Source of the DNA: UBA685 sp049890215 | GTDB lineage: Bacteria; Pseudomonadota; Alphaproteobacteria; Puniceispirillales; Puniceispirillaceae | Length of the DNA stretch: 23,721 nucleotides | Direction: 5' to 3' | Assembly (NCBI GenBank): GCA_049890215.1 | Contig: JBMHBX010000013.1 | Coordinates: forward strand, 1 to 23,721 | Part shown: piece after piece, positions 6,585-15,067 of the stretch | Layout: the number at the start of each line of letters is the position of its first letter | How positions within the stretch are numbered: position 1 is the first letter of the stretch | Made by a program: the position numbers and the translations under genes | The notes under the pieces: generated by a model | The model's database searches: none | Seen by the model: only the letters and a program-made list of their open reading frames with translations | What the model was told of the DNA's origin: nothing

Positions 6585-7607
6585 TTATGACAGGTTGTTT
6601 TTTCCGACAAATCCTACGATTTGTTTCACCTCATCCAAGATAGGCTCTGCAATGGCCTGTGCACGCATGGCGCCTTTAGCAAGCTGATTGTCTATTTCTG
6701 TCACATCACCAAGCAGGCGGCGCATTTCATCAGAAATAGGGGCAATCACCTGTGTTGCAAGCTCTGCCAAAGCAGGCTTAAACGCCCCAAAACCCTGACC
6801 GCCAAATTCAGATAATACATCTTGCGGCGTTCTGGAAGACAGGCCTGCATAAATGCCAACAAGATTTCGTGCCTCTGGCCTGTCTTTGAGGCCATCTGGC
6901 TCTGAGGGCAGGACATCTGCGTCTGATTTGGCCTTTTTGATTTTTTGCGCAATCAGATCTGTATCATCTGTAAGATTGATTCTGGTCATATCTGATTCAG
7001 CAGATTTACTCATCTTTGAGGTGCCATCGCGCAAAGACATCACACGTGCGGCGGTTGTTTCAATCTTTGGCTCTGGTTGCGGGAAAAAATCTGTCTCAAA
7101 CATGGCATTAAAAGCAGCTGCGATATCTCTGGTTAATTCAAGATGCTGTTTTTGATCTTCGCCAACTGGCACAAGTGTTGCCTTATAAGCCAGAATATCT
7201 GCTGCCATTAACACAGGATAACCATAAAGGCCGACTGTGGCATTTTCACGGTTTTTACCAGCTTTTTCTTTGAATTGAGTCATGCGGTTTAACCATCCAA
7301 GACGCGCAACACAGTTGAATATCCATGATAATTCAGCATGGCAGGAGACCTGAGACTGGTTAAATAAAATCGATTCTTCGATATTAATGCCAGAGGCTAT
7401 CAGACAGGCAGCGACCTCTCTGGTTGACTGGCGCAAGGAACGCGGATCTTGCGGGACAGTGATCGCATGGAGATCTACCACACAAAAAATGGAATCATAA
7501 GATGACTGATAGGCAACCCAATTGCGGATAGCCCCCAAATAATTGCCTAGATGCAAATTGCCCGTTGGTTGTACACCTGAGAAAATACGGCCTAATTTTT
7601 CAGTCAT
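6585..7607 (-). CDS. trpS: tryptophanyl-tRNA synthetase
   Basis: Class I aminoacyl-tRNA synthetase that charges tRNA-Trp in the cytoplasm. The 340-residue protein has the HIGH-type signature TGNLHLGNY (15-23) and the KMSKS loop as SKMSKS (197-202), both intact, and the usual TrpS length. ATG 7605-7607 is chosen; a TTG two codons earlier (7611-7613) also lies in frame. AAAGGG about 11 bases upstream of the ATG is the best ribosome binding site. It sits 86 bases downstream of murJ and 119 bases upstream of nfuA on the same strand. Alphaproteobacteria often have a universal stress protein gene between trpS and nfuA; none is present here. Confidence 0.97.
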   Translation of the reverse strand: MTEKLGRIFSGVQPTGNLHLGNYLGAIRNWVAYQSSYDSIFCVVDLHAITVPQDPRSLRQSTREVAACLIASGINIEESILFNQSQVSCHAELSWIFNCVARLGWLNRMTQFKEKAGKNRENATVGLYGYPVLMAADILAYKATLVPVGEDQKQHLELTRDIAAAFNAMFETDFFPQPEPKIETTAARVMSLRDGTSKMSKSAESDMTRINLTDDTDLIAQKIKKAKSDADVLPSEPDGLKDRPEARNLVGIYAGLSSRTPQDVLSEFGGQGFGAFKPALAELATQVIAPISDEMRRLLGDVTEIDNQLAKGAMRAQAIAEPILDEVKQIVGFVGKNNLS

Positions 7608-7693
7608 CTTCAAAGATACCCTTTTTATGTCATCTATCCTATAGCTACAGCGCTATCTGTCAGGGCGAAAGAGACCTGTTTTTCGGGGAAAAA

Positions 7694-9295
7694 TCAAGCT
7701 TTTCGTGATATGCGCAACCGCCGGAATAAAAAGGGCGGAATTGTCCCAAACAGATAAGAGAGGCCAAAATAGCTGAGAAGACCTGTGATAACCATCACAA
7801 TGGTCATGATCAAATCAGCCAGTTTCAATGAGCCCAAAACAGAGGCCATCACAATTTGCACCACAAACAGCACAAGCCCCATCAGACAGGCGCTTATGAA
7901 AATACGTAATAAAGGCGCAAGAGCCGCTATTGTCAGGCGCCCTTCTCCGGCAAGCAAAACTGCCATCACAATCACACCTATCCAGGAGGCAATCGCTGTG
8001 GCAAGCGCAAGCCCCACATGGCCCAGATAGGGCATCATCAACAAAGAGCCGGCAATATTCACAAGCACTGTGAGAATCGATATTTTGAACACAATATGAC
8101 CACGTTCAGAGGCAAAAAATGATGGCTGAAACACCTTATTGACCACAAAGGCCATCAGACCCACCCCATAGGCTGATAATGCCATGGCGGCCATAGCGCT
8201 ATCTTGTTTTGTAAAGGCGCCATATCCGAACAGACCAGATATCAAAATATCAGATATCAGGAATATCGCTATTGTGGCAGGCATGGCAAAAAAAGCGGCA
8301 ATATGAAGGGAATGCGCAATTCTTCTTGCGACCTCTTGTGTGTCATTTTCTGATTCAAGCTTTGATAATTGCGGCAAAAGCGCGGTGCCAAGCGCAATAC
8401 CAATAATGCCCAAAGGCAATTGCACAATTCTGTCTGCGTAATATAGCCAGGATATCGCGCCAACAGAGACCAGTGAGGCCAAAATCATATCAATGAGCAG
8501 ATTTAATTGCAGACCACCTGCCCCAAGGGCGGCAGGAAGGAACGCACGCCACATACGCTTTGAGTTATCTGATAAACGCGGCCGTGACCAGACAAGCACT
8601 GCATCAATGCGTGCTAACATGCGCTGCATCAGCATCATCTGGGCCACCCCTGCCAGAAGGACAGCCACACAAACAGGCATAACAAGGTCAAAAAGAGACA
8701 TAGTGGCCGGCGCCTGATAAGATAAAACAGGCACCATCAAAGTGCCGCCAATCAGACAAATATTCAAAATAACAGGCGCTGCTGCGCCGCCAAAAAAGCG
8801 GTTATGCGCATTGGTGACCGCCGCCCATAAGGCAACCAGTGAGATCATCGGCAAATAAGGAAGCGTAATGCGCGCCAAAGAGACAGTTGCCTCAAACAGC
8901 TCTGTATCCTGACGAAAACCGGGAGCCAGAAAGGCAATGACAAAAGGCATAAAGATCTCACCAATGATGACAATCAAAGATAAGCATAAAAATAACATCA
9001 CCTGAACTTCAACAGCCAGGATCAGAGCTGCCTGCCTGCCTTGTGTCTGGCGCACAGAGGCAAAGACAGGCAGGAACGCATTGGTCATGGCACCATCTGC
9101 GGTCAGCCTGCGAAATAAATTCGGCAATTTGAAAGCGACCAAAAACGCATCAGCCGCAGCGCCTGCACCAATAAATTGCGCCAGACAAATATCACGCACA
9201 AATCCCAAAAGACGCGATAAAGCTGTCAGGCTGCCAATCTGGCGAAAATGACTGTCAAAATCCTTATCCTGACGTTTTTGACTCATATCCGTCAT
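7694..9295 (-). CDS. murJ: lipid II flippase MurJ (MviN)
   Basis: Integral inner-membrane flippase of the MOP superfamily that moves lipid II to the periplasmic side for peptidoglycan synthesis. The 533 residues are almost wholly hydrophobic segments, compatible with the 14-helix MurJ topology. The N-terminal family signature is present (LTALSRLLGFVRD, then GAGAAADAFLVAFKLPNLFRR), including the arginines lining the central cavity. The ATG at 9293-9295 directly abuts the glnD stop (TAG 9296-9298) with no spacer, so translation is probably coupled to glnD. A second in-frame ATG lies three codons later (9284-9286). The gene belongs to the mutS-glnD-murJ run found together in many alphaproteobacteria. 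Confidence 0.96.
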   Translation of the reverse strand: MTDMSQKRQDKDFDSHFRQIGSLTALSRLLGFVRDICLAQFIGAGAAADAFLVAFKLPNLFRRLTADGAMTNAFLPVFASVRQTQGRQAALILAVEVQVMLFLCLSLIVIIGEIFMPFVIAFLAPGFRQDTELFEATVSLARITLPYLPMISLVALWAAVTNAHNRFFGGAAAPVILNICLIGGTLMVPVLSYQAPATMSLFDLVMPVCVAVLLAGVAQMMLMQRMLARIDAVLVWSRPRLSDNSKRMWRAFLPAALGAGGLQLNLLIDMILASLVSVGAISWLYYADRIVQLPLGIIGIALGTALLPQLSKLESENDTQEVARRIAHSLHIAAFFAMPATIAIFLISDILISGLFGYGAFTKQDSAMAAMALSAYGVGLMAFVVNKVFQPSFFASERGHIVFKISILTVLVNIAGSLLMMPYLGHVGLALATAIASWIGVIVMAVLLAGEGRLTIAALAPLLRIFISACLMGLVLFVVQIVMASVLGSLKLADLIMTIVMVITGLLSYFGLSYLFGTIPPFLFRRLRISRKA

Positions 9296-12172
9296 CTATG
9301 TCTCGTTACTGTCATCAAGAAGAACCATGAGCTTTGATTTGATTTTATCAGCCACTGTATCAGTGGGAATCTGCAGACCAAAAATATCTCTGACATAAAA
9401 AACATCCACTGCTTTTTCACCATAGGTCGAAACAGAGGCAGAATTAATCTGCAAGCCCATTTGGGCAATATGATAGGTCAGCTGATATAATAAGCCGGGC
9501 CTGTCTCTGCCATTGACCTCTATCACCGTATGCGTCTTTGAGCGCTTATTGGTGACAATCACACGCGGTGGTACAGAAAGCGCCCGCAAGCGTGCCGGCT
9601 GGCTGTGCCATTTCTTCTCCAGCGCCATATGCAAATTCATCTCACCTCTTAATGCTTTGGCAATCTTGTCTCTTAGAGCTGATAAGCTGTCCTCGTCATG
9701 CACAGCTTGCCTGTTTTCATCCTGCAGGCGGAAAGTATCAATGATTGTGCCGTCTTTGCGGGTGTTAATTCTGGCATTGACAATCGTCAGATGAGATAAA
9801 GCCACCGCGCCGGCAATGCGCGAAAATAAGCCCGGATGATCTTGTGCCATCACAGTCATGATGGTGGTGTTATGAGTCTCATCTTTATCGAAATGAATGG
9901 ACAGAGGGTTATCATCTCTGGCAAATCCCTGAACAAGAAGCGCTTGTTTGACAAGGCGCGATGTCGCAAAGCTTGTCCAGTAAGAGGGATAGAATTGTGA
10001 GGCAAATTCTTCGAAAGAAGCCTCATCCCACCCATGATCGCTAATAAGTTTTTCCCTGACCTGAAACAGAGCTTCGCCTGCGGCCATATGCGCCACCTCA
10101 GCAGGAGCCGCACCGCCAATAACCGCCTCTGCCCGCCAGTAAAGATCACGCATTAAGCTTGCTTTCCAGCCATTCCAAATATCAGGGCCAACCGCTCTGA
10201 TATCTGCGACTGTGAGGATCAACAATAATTTCAGCCGTTCTGGTGATTGCACATCAGCGACAAAATCAGTGATGGTTTTCGGATCATTCAAATCATAGCG
10301 AAAGGCAATTTTACTCATCAGAAGATGATGATAAATCAGCCAGATAACCGTTTCGGTTTCTTCTTCATCAAGCCCTAATTCAGGGCAGAGTTTCGCCGCC
10401 ACCTCAGCGCCCAAAACAGAATGATCACCGCCGCGCCCTTTGGCGATATCATGTAATAAAATAGCCACATAAAGCGCCCGCCGTGAGCTTATTTTTGAGA
10501 ATAATTCACATGCAAGAGGGGCTTGTTTTTTAATAAGACCCTGCTCTATGCCATTCATGATGCCAACGGCTTTGAGGGTATGTTCATCCACTGTGTAGCT
10601 GTGATACATATCAAATTGCATCATCCCCACAATGCGCCCAAAATCCGGCATATATTTAGATAAAAAGCCTGATTCATTCATCAGGCGCAATACACGCTCC
10701 GGGCTTTGTTTATGGCCAAGAATGTCCAAAAAATATTCATGAAAATCAGGTTTCCATAAATCAGCATGGCTGAGGCGATTTGTCCCTCTGGTCAGGCGCT
10801 TAAAGCTGTCAGGGTGGATATCAAGATTGTATTTTTGCGCATAATAGAAAATCTGAATCAATCTGATGGGATCCTGATGAAAAAACATCTCAGGCGGCAA
10901 ATGTAATCTGCCATTTTTCAGAATAAAAGGTGCAACAGACATCGAAAAGCGTGACAGGCCGTCATGAAATAAACGTGACAGGCTGCGGCTTGATTTTGTG
11001 TCAAATTCATCTTCGATAGCCGCGCAGAAAATACGTGTCAGATTACCAACATGACGCGCTGCCAGATGATAGCGTTTCATAAATCGTTCCACATCACGCA
11101 TGCCGCCTTTGGATACAAACCCCATCTGAGGTGCGATATCAATTTGTGCATCAAAGGCAAGCATGTCATCCCCACGCCCTGAGCGCAGGTGCAAAAAGCA
11201 ACGCACGGTCCATAAAAAACGCTGTGAGGCAGCAAAAGCGCGCGCTTCTGATATGCGAATAATGCCTTTTTCAAAAATCGCCATAATATCAGCGCTGCGA
11301 TAGGCAAATTTGGCAATCCAGAATAAGGTATGCAGATCACGCAAACCGCCTTTGCCTTCTTTAATCTGCGGCTCTACCACATAACGTGTGGCACCATGCT
11401 GGTGATGACGCAGATCTCTTTCCGTTAATTTATCATGCACAAAGGCGATTGGATTGGCACGCGCGATCAAGCCATTTATCGCCTGTTCAAATTGCTCGCT
11501 AAGCTGCTTGTCACCGCAGATAAATCTTGTCTCAAGCAAGCTTGTCATGATGGTGATATCTTGTTTGGCGGCGGTGATATTTTGTCTGACAGATCTGGTC
11601 GCATGGCCAATTTTCAGACCCAGATCCCACAGAATGTAGAGCATATATTCAATTTGTATCTGGCTGATGGGATCACTGGCGCGCTCTTGTAAAAATAGCA
11701 GATCAACATCACTATAAGGCGCCATTTCCCCGCGGCCATATCCGCCTGTGGCCATCAGCGCCCATCGTCCTGAGGCGGTATCATCAGATGGCAGATTATT
11801 GTCGTCAAATTGCAAGGCAGGTGTGACAAGATACTTCATGATGGTAACCATCAGCCTGTCCATTGAATGGGCATGAGCGCCAACATATCGTGCCCCGTCT
11901 TGTGTCTTTATCAGATCAGATTGCAATGTCTGGCGCATATCATGAAGAGCGCTTTTGAGGCGCACCAGTGCTTGTTGGCGGAATGTTGCCGCGCTGTGAG
12001 ATGAGGCGGCACAGGCTTTCAGGTCAGCTATCAGCGCGTTTTCATCAAAGGCCACCTGCTGACGGGCAATGGCGGCATCAAGAGGGTTCAACCATCCTTG
12101 CCAGATGGCCATCACACCAGATGAGTCTTTGGTTTGAGAGGAGAGTTGAAGAGATGATGAGCGCGTTATCAT
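9296..12172 (-). CDS. glnD: bifunctional [protein-PII] uridylyltransferase/uridylyl-removing enzyme
   Basis: Nitrogen sensor that uridylylates PII proteins when glutamine is low and removes UMP when it is high. The 958 residues show all four domains in order. The nucleotidyltransferase has GGYGRGE (143-149) and DVD (155-157). An HD-type hydrolase has LLHDIAKGRGGDHS (HD at about 574-575). Two C-terminal ACT domains begin near 768 (IMTVMAQDHPGLFSRIAG) and near 878 (VIEVNGRDRPGLLYQLTYHI). Both catalytic motifs and both glutamine-sensing domains are intact, so both activities are expected. It starts five bases after the mutS stop and ends flush against murJ, indicating one transcript. No PII gene (glnB/glnK) lies in the window. 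Confidence 0.97.
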   Translation of the reverse strand: MITRSSSLQLSSQTKDSSGVMAIWQGWLNPLDAAIARQQVAFDENALIADLKACAASSHSAATFRQQALVRLKSALHDMRQTLQSDLIKTQDGARYVGAHAHSMDRLMVTIMKYLVTPALQFDDNNLPSDDTASGRWALMATGGYGRGEMAPYSDVDLLFLQERASDPISQIQIEYMLYILWDLGLKIGHATRSVRQNITAAKQDITIMTSLLETRFICGDKQLSEQFEQAINGLIARANPIAFVHDKLTERDLRHHQHGATRYVVEPQIKEGKGGLRDLHTLFWIAKFAYRSADIMAIFEKGIIRISEARAFAASQRFLWTVRCFLHLRSGRGDDMLAFDAQIDIAPQMGFVSKGGMRDVERFMKRYHLAARHVGNLTRIFCAAIEDEFDTKSSRSLSRLFHDGLSRFSMSVAPFILKNGRLHLPPEMFFHQDPIRLIQIFYYAQKYNLDIHPDSFKRLTRGTNRLSHADLWKPDFHEYFLDILGHKQSPERVLRLMNESGFLSKYMPDFGRIVGMMQFDMYHSYTVDEHTLKAVGIMNGIEQGLIKKQAPLACELFSKISSRRALYVAILLHDIAKGRGGDHSVLGAEVAAKLCPELGLDEEETETVIWLIYHHLLMSKIAFRYDLNDPKTITDFVADVQSPERLKLLLILTVADIRAVGPDIWNGWKASLMRDLYWRAEAVIGGAAPAEVAHMAAGEALFQVREKLISDHGWDEASFEEFASQFYPSYWTSFATSRLVKQALLVQGFARDDNPLSIHFDKDETHNTTIMTVMAQDHPGLFSRIAGAVALSHLTIVNARINTRKDGTIIDTFRLQDENRQAVHDEDSLSALRDKIAKALRGEMNLHMALEKKWHSQPARLRALSVPPRVIVTNKRSKTHTVIEVNGRDRPGLLYQLTYHIAQMGLQINSASVSTYGEKAVDVFYVRDIFGLQIPTDTVADKIKSKLMVLLDDSNET

Positions 12173-12177
12173 ATTAT

Positions 12178-14934
12178 CTATCTGTTTTGGTCGTCATGGC
12201 CATCATCGAGCATATCGCGCAAGGCATAAAGCTGTTCCAGAGCCTGGCGGGGGGTAAGTTCATCCATTATCAGATTTTGTAATTGCACAATAGCAGGATG
12301 AGGGCTGGCAGGCGGTGCCGGCGCCATGTCAAATAATGGCAGAGAATCAAGCTTATGACCTGTCATCATGGATGATTGCACAGGCGCTGCCTCATCTGAG
12401 ACAGGTGTTTGTGCTTCAAGAGATGATAAGATGGCGGCCGCTCTGGTCACAACAGGCTCTGGCAATCCTGCTAATTTGGCAACATGCACCCCGTAAGATC
12501 TGGCGGCGGCGCCCTGTCCGACCTGATGCAGGAAGACGATATCACCCTGCCATTCTTTGACAAGCATAGCGCAAGGATATAAGCGGTCCAATTTTGCCTC
12601 AAGTGAAATCAGCTCGTGGTAATGGGTGGCAAATAAGGTGCGGCACCCATTATGATCATGAAGATATTCAAGACATGCATGCGCAATCGCAAGACCATCA
12701 AAGGTTGCTGTGCCCCTGCCAATTTCATCTAAGATCACAAGAGATCTGTTTGTTGCCTGATTCAAAATCGTGGCTGTTTCAACCATTTCTACCATGAAAG
12801 TTGACTGACCACGCGCCAAATCATCTGAGGCACCAACACGGGAAAAACATTTATCAATCACACCAATATGGGCCTGGTCTGCAGGGACGAATAAGCCTGC
12901 CTGCGCTATGATGGCGATCAGCGCATTTTGGCGCAAAAATGTTGATTTACCTGCCATATTCGGGCCTGTCAGGAGCCACAGAGACTGATGTTCCGTCATA
13001 TGGCAATCATTTGGCATAAAAGGCTTGTCAGCACTCAAAGATTGTTCGACCACAGGATGGCGGCCTTTGGTGATCTCAAATCGTGTATCATCATATAAAC
13101 AAGGTCTGTGATAATGATGGAGGACCGCCAGTTTTGCTGTGGCGGTGGCAACATCTATTTCAGCCAGCTGGCGGCCTGATAAGCCAAGCAAATCAGCGGT
13201 GGCAATGGTTTGTGCAATCAGCGAATCAAACACCTCTAATTCCAGAGCGAGCGCTTTATCAGCCGCAGATGAGATATCACGTTCTAATTCTGCCAATTTT
13301 GTTGTGGTAAAGCGGACTGTTTGCGCTGTGGTCTGGCGATGAATAAATTGAGAATCAGCCATAAGCGTGTCAGCATAGTTGGATCTGACATCAATATGAT
13401 AGCCAAGCACGTTATTATGTTTGACCTTGAGTGAGGATATCCCTGTCTGGGTGATATAATCAGATTGCAGGGCAGCGATAAGACGGCGTGATTCATCCCG
13501 CAGGGCACGAAGCTCATCTAATTTTGGCGAATAGCCCTCTTTGATAAAACCGCCATCTCTGGCAAGAAGCGGCACGTCATCTGATAAGGCAGCTGAAAGA
13601 GGGTCAAGCAATGCCATAGGCGCCACGATATCATCTGCTCTGCCTGTCAGGCTGTTCACAAAAGGGGCACCATATATCTGAGATGAGGGACCATGCACAA
13701 ATTCTGCCAAAAGCACATGAATCTGCCTTGCCACAAGCAGGTAGCGGCGCAAAGAGACAAGATCACGCGGCCCGCCGCGGCCCATGGTGATGCGTGATAC
13801 ACATCTCTCACTATCCGGCAATTCTTTGATAAGGTTTGCCACATCATCCCCGAAATGATCATGATCGACAAATATCTGGGCCAAATCAAGGCGTTCATTT
13901 ATAACAGTCCGGTTTGTCAAAGGCGCTGATAATCTTGCAGAGAGCAGGCGCGCACCTGCGGCGGACTGTGTTTTATCAATCGCTGCCAATAATGAGCCGC
14001 TACGCTCATTGGTCATTGATCTTGTCAATTCAAGTGAGCGTCTGGTGGCTGGATCAATTTCCATAATGCCGTCATCTTGCACAATCTGGACAGTGCTAAG
14101 GCGCGGCATTGATGAAATTTGCGTTTTTTGAAGATAACAAAGCAATCCGCCAATCGCAGATAACATGGCACGGCTTAACGCATTGGTATCAATGGCCTGT
14201 TTTTGACCCTTTTCTGGCCCCTGTTCAGGTGAAGCATCATAAAGATCATATAGCCTTGCAAGCGCATTCTGGCTGTCAAAATCAGTATCAGATTGCGGTG
14301 AGGCGGTGATGTGATGGGTGAGGCAAAAGCTGTCAAGCTGAGGGGCGTCCATGCTGTCAGGCCAAATCAGCTCAGCAGGTTGCAGCCGCGAAATCTGGCC
14401 TTCAAGGCGAGATGGTTCTGCGGCCTGCACCTGAAACTGGCCGGTGGACATATCAGCCCAGGCAAGCGCATAATCACCGGCAGACCGGCCAATAGCGGCC
14501 AGAAAATTATTCTGCTCAGGCGCAAGAAGCCCGTCTTCATTCAGGGTACCGGGTGTGACAAGACGGACAACATCACGCGGCAATGGTCCTTTGCCACCAC
14601 GTTTTTTGAAGCTGTCAGGATCTTCTGATTGTTCACATATTGCGACTTTGAAACCCTGTTTTATCAGACGTGCCAGGTAATTATCCATCGCATGAACAGG
14701 TACCCCGCACATGGCGATATCCTGACCTTCAAGCTGCCCTCTTTTGGTCAGGGTCAGATTTAAGGCTTTGGCGGCGACTTCTGCATCCTGAAAAAACATT
14801 TCATAAAAATCACCCATGCGATAAAATAATAACGCTTCTTCATAGCCAGATTTGACAGCCAAATATTGGGCAATCATCGGTGTCGGGCCATTTTTCCTGG
14901 CCTTTGACGTATGAATGGCTGTGGCAGATGTCAT
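12178..14934 (-). CDS. mutS: DNA mismatch repair protein MutS
   Basis: Mismatch-recognition ATPase that starts methyl-independent or MutL-dependent repair. The 918-residue protein has the mismatch-wedge motif GDFYEMF (F43 and E45) in domain I. The ATPase domain carries Walker A GPNMAGKST (about 657-665) and Walker B with DEIGRGTATFDG (acidic pair about 736-737). A C-terminal tail probably contains the helix for dimerisation. Length and motifs are those of a functional MutS1. The ATG at 14932-14934 lacks a clear Shine-Dalgarno sequence, and its upstream region is AT-rich (ATTATAAGATATTTTTTC). It heads the run mutS-glnD-murJ and diverges from maeB with 133 bases between starts. mutL is not in the window. 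Confidence 0.97.
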   Translation of the reverse strand: MTSATAIHTSKARKNGPTPMIAQYLAVKSGYEEALLFYRMGDFYEMFFQDAEVAAKALNLTLTKRGQLEGQDIAMCGVPVHAMDNYLARLIKQGFKVAICEQSEDPDSFKKRGGKGPLPRDVVRLVTPGTLNEDGLLAPEQNNFLAAIGRSAGDYALAWADMSTGQFQVQAAEPSRLEGQISRLQPAELIWPDSMDAPQLDSFCLTHHITASPQSDTDFDSQNALARLYDLYDASPEQGPEKGQKQAIDTNALSRAMLSAIGGLLCYLQKTQISSMPRLSTVQIVQDDGIMEIDPATRRSLELTRSMTNERSGSLLAAIDKTQSAAGARLLSARLSAPLTNRTVINERLDLAQIFVDHDHFGDDVANLIKELPDSERCVSRITMGRGGPRDLVSLRRYLLVARQIHVLLAEFVHGPSSQIYGAPFVNSLTGRADDIVAPMALLDPLSAALSDDVPLLARDGGFIKEGYSPKLDELRALRDESRRLIAALQSDYITQTGISSLKVKHNNVLGYHIDVRSNYADTLMADSQFIHRQTTAQTVRFTTTKLAELERDISSAADKALALELEVFDSLIAQTIATADLLGLSGRQLAEIDVATATAKLAVLHHYHRPCLYDDTRFEITKGRHPVVEQSLSADKPFMPNDCHMTEHQSLWLLTGPNMAGKSTFLRQNALIAIIAQAGLFVPADQAHIGVIDKCFSRVGASDDLARGQSTFMVEMVETATILNQATNRSLVILDEIGRGTATFDGLAIAHACLEYLHDHNGCRTLFATHYHELISLEAKLDRLYPCAMLVKEWQGDIVFLHQVGQGAAARSYGVHVAKLAGLPEPVVTRAAAILSSLEAQTPVSDEAAPVQSSMMTGHKLDSLPLFDMAPAPPASPHPAIVQLQNLIMDELTPRQALEQLYALRDMLDDGHDDQNR

Positions 14935-15067
14935 GAAAAAATATCTTATAATTCTTGGGGGTTGTCGGTTTTTTGTTACTGCGCATAATCACTTTAAGTG
15001 TTACAAACAATATTACCGCTTTATGGACCTGTCTAACAGTGTTTTTTCAAGAAGGAACTCTTCGATA
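14935..15067. promoter_or_regulatory. divergent mutS/maeB promoter region
   Basis: For maeB, TTGTCG (14962-14967) and CATAAT (14984-14989) with a 16-base spacer form a plausible sigma-70-like promoter. Immediately downstream, CACTTTAAGTG (14990-15000) has 5-base inverted arms and could be an operator over the transcription start. AAGGAA about 10 bases upstream of 15068 is the maeB ribosome binding site. On the minus strand, TATAAG close to the mutS start resembles a -10 but has no good -35. Confidence 0.35.

Noticed and set aside
7611..7613. TTG start for trpS two codons before the ATG
   Set aside because: It adds only two residues (M-K) and ATG 7605-7607 is the stronger initiation codon; it cannot be excluded but is not preferred.
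7679..7693. TTTTTC-GGG-GAAAAA hairpin just after the murJ stop
   Set aside because: A short A/T stem with no following U-tract; too weak to call a terminator.
14915..15067. In-frame extension of maeB to an upstream ATG at 14915
   Set aside because: It would overlap the divergent mutS start, add about 51 residues absent from MaeB proteins, and skip the ribosome binding site just before 15068.
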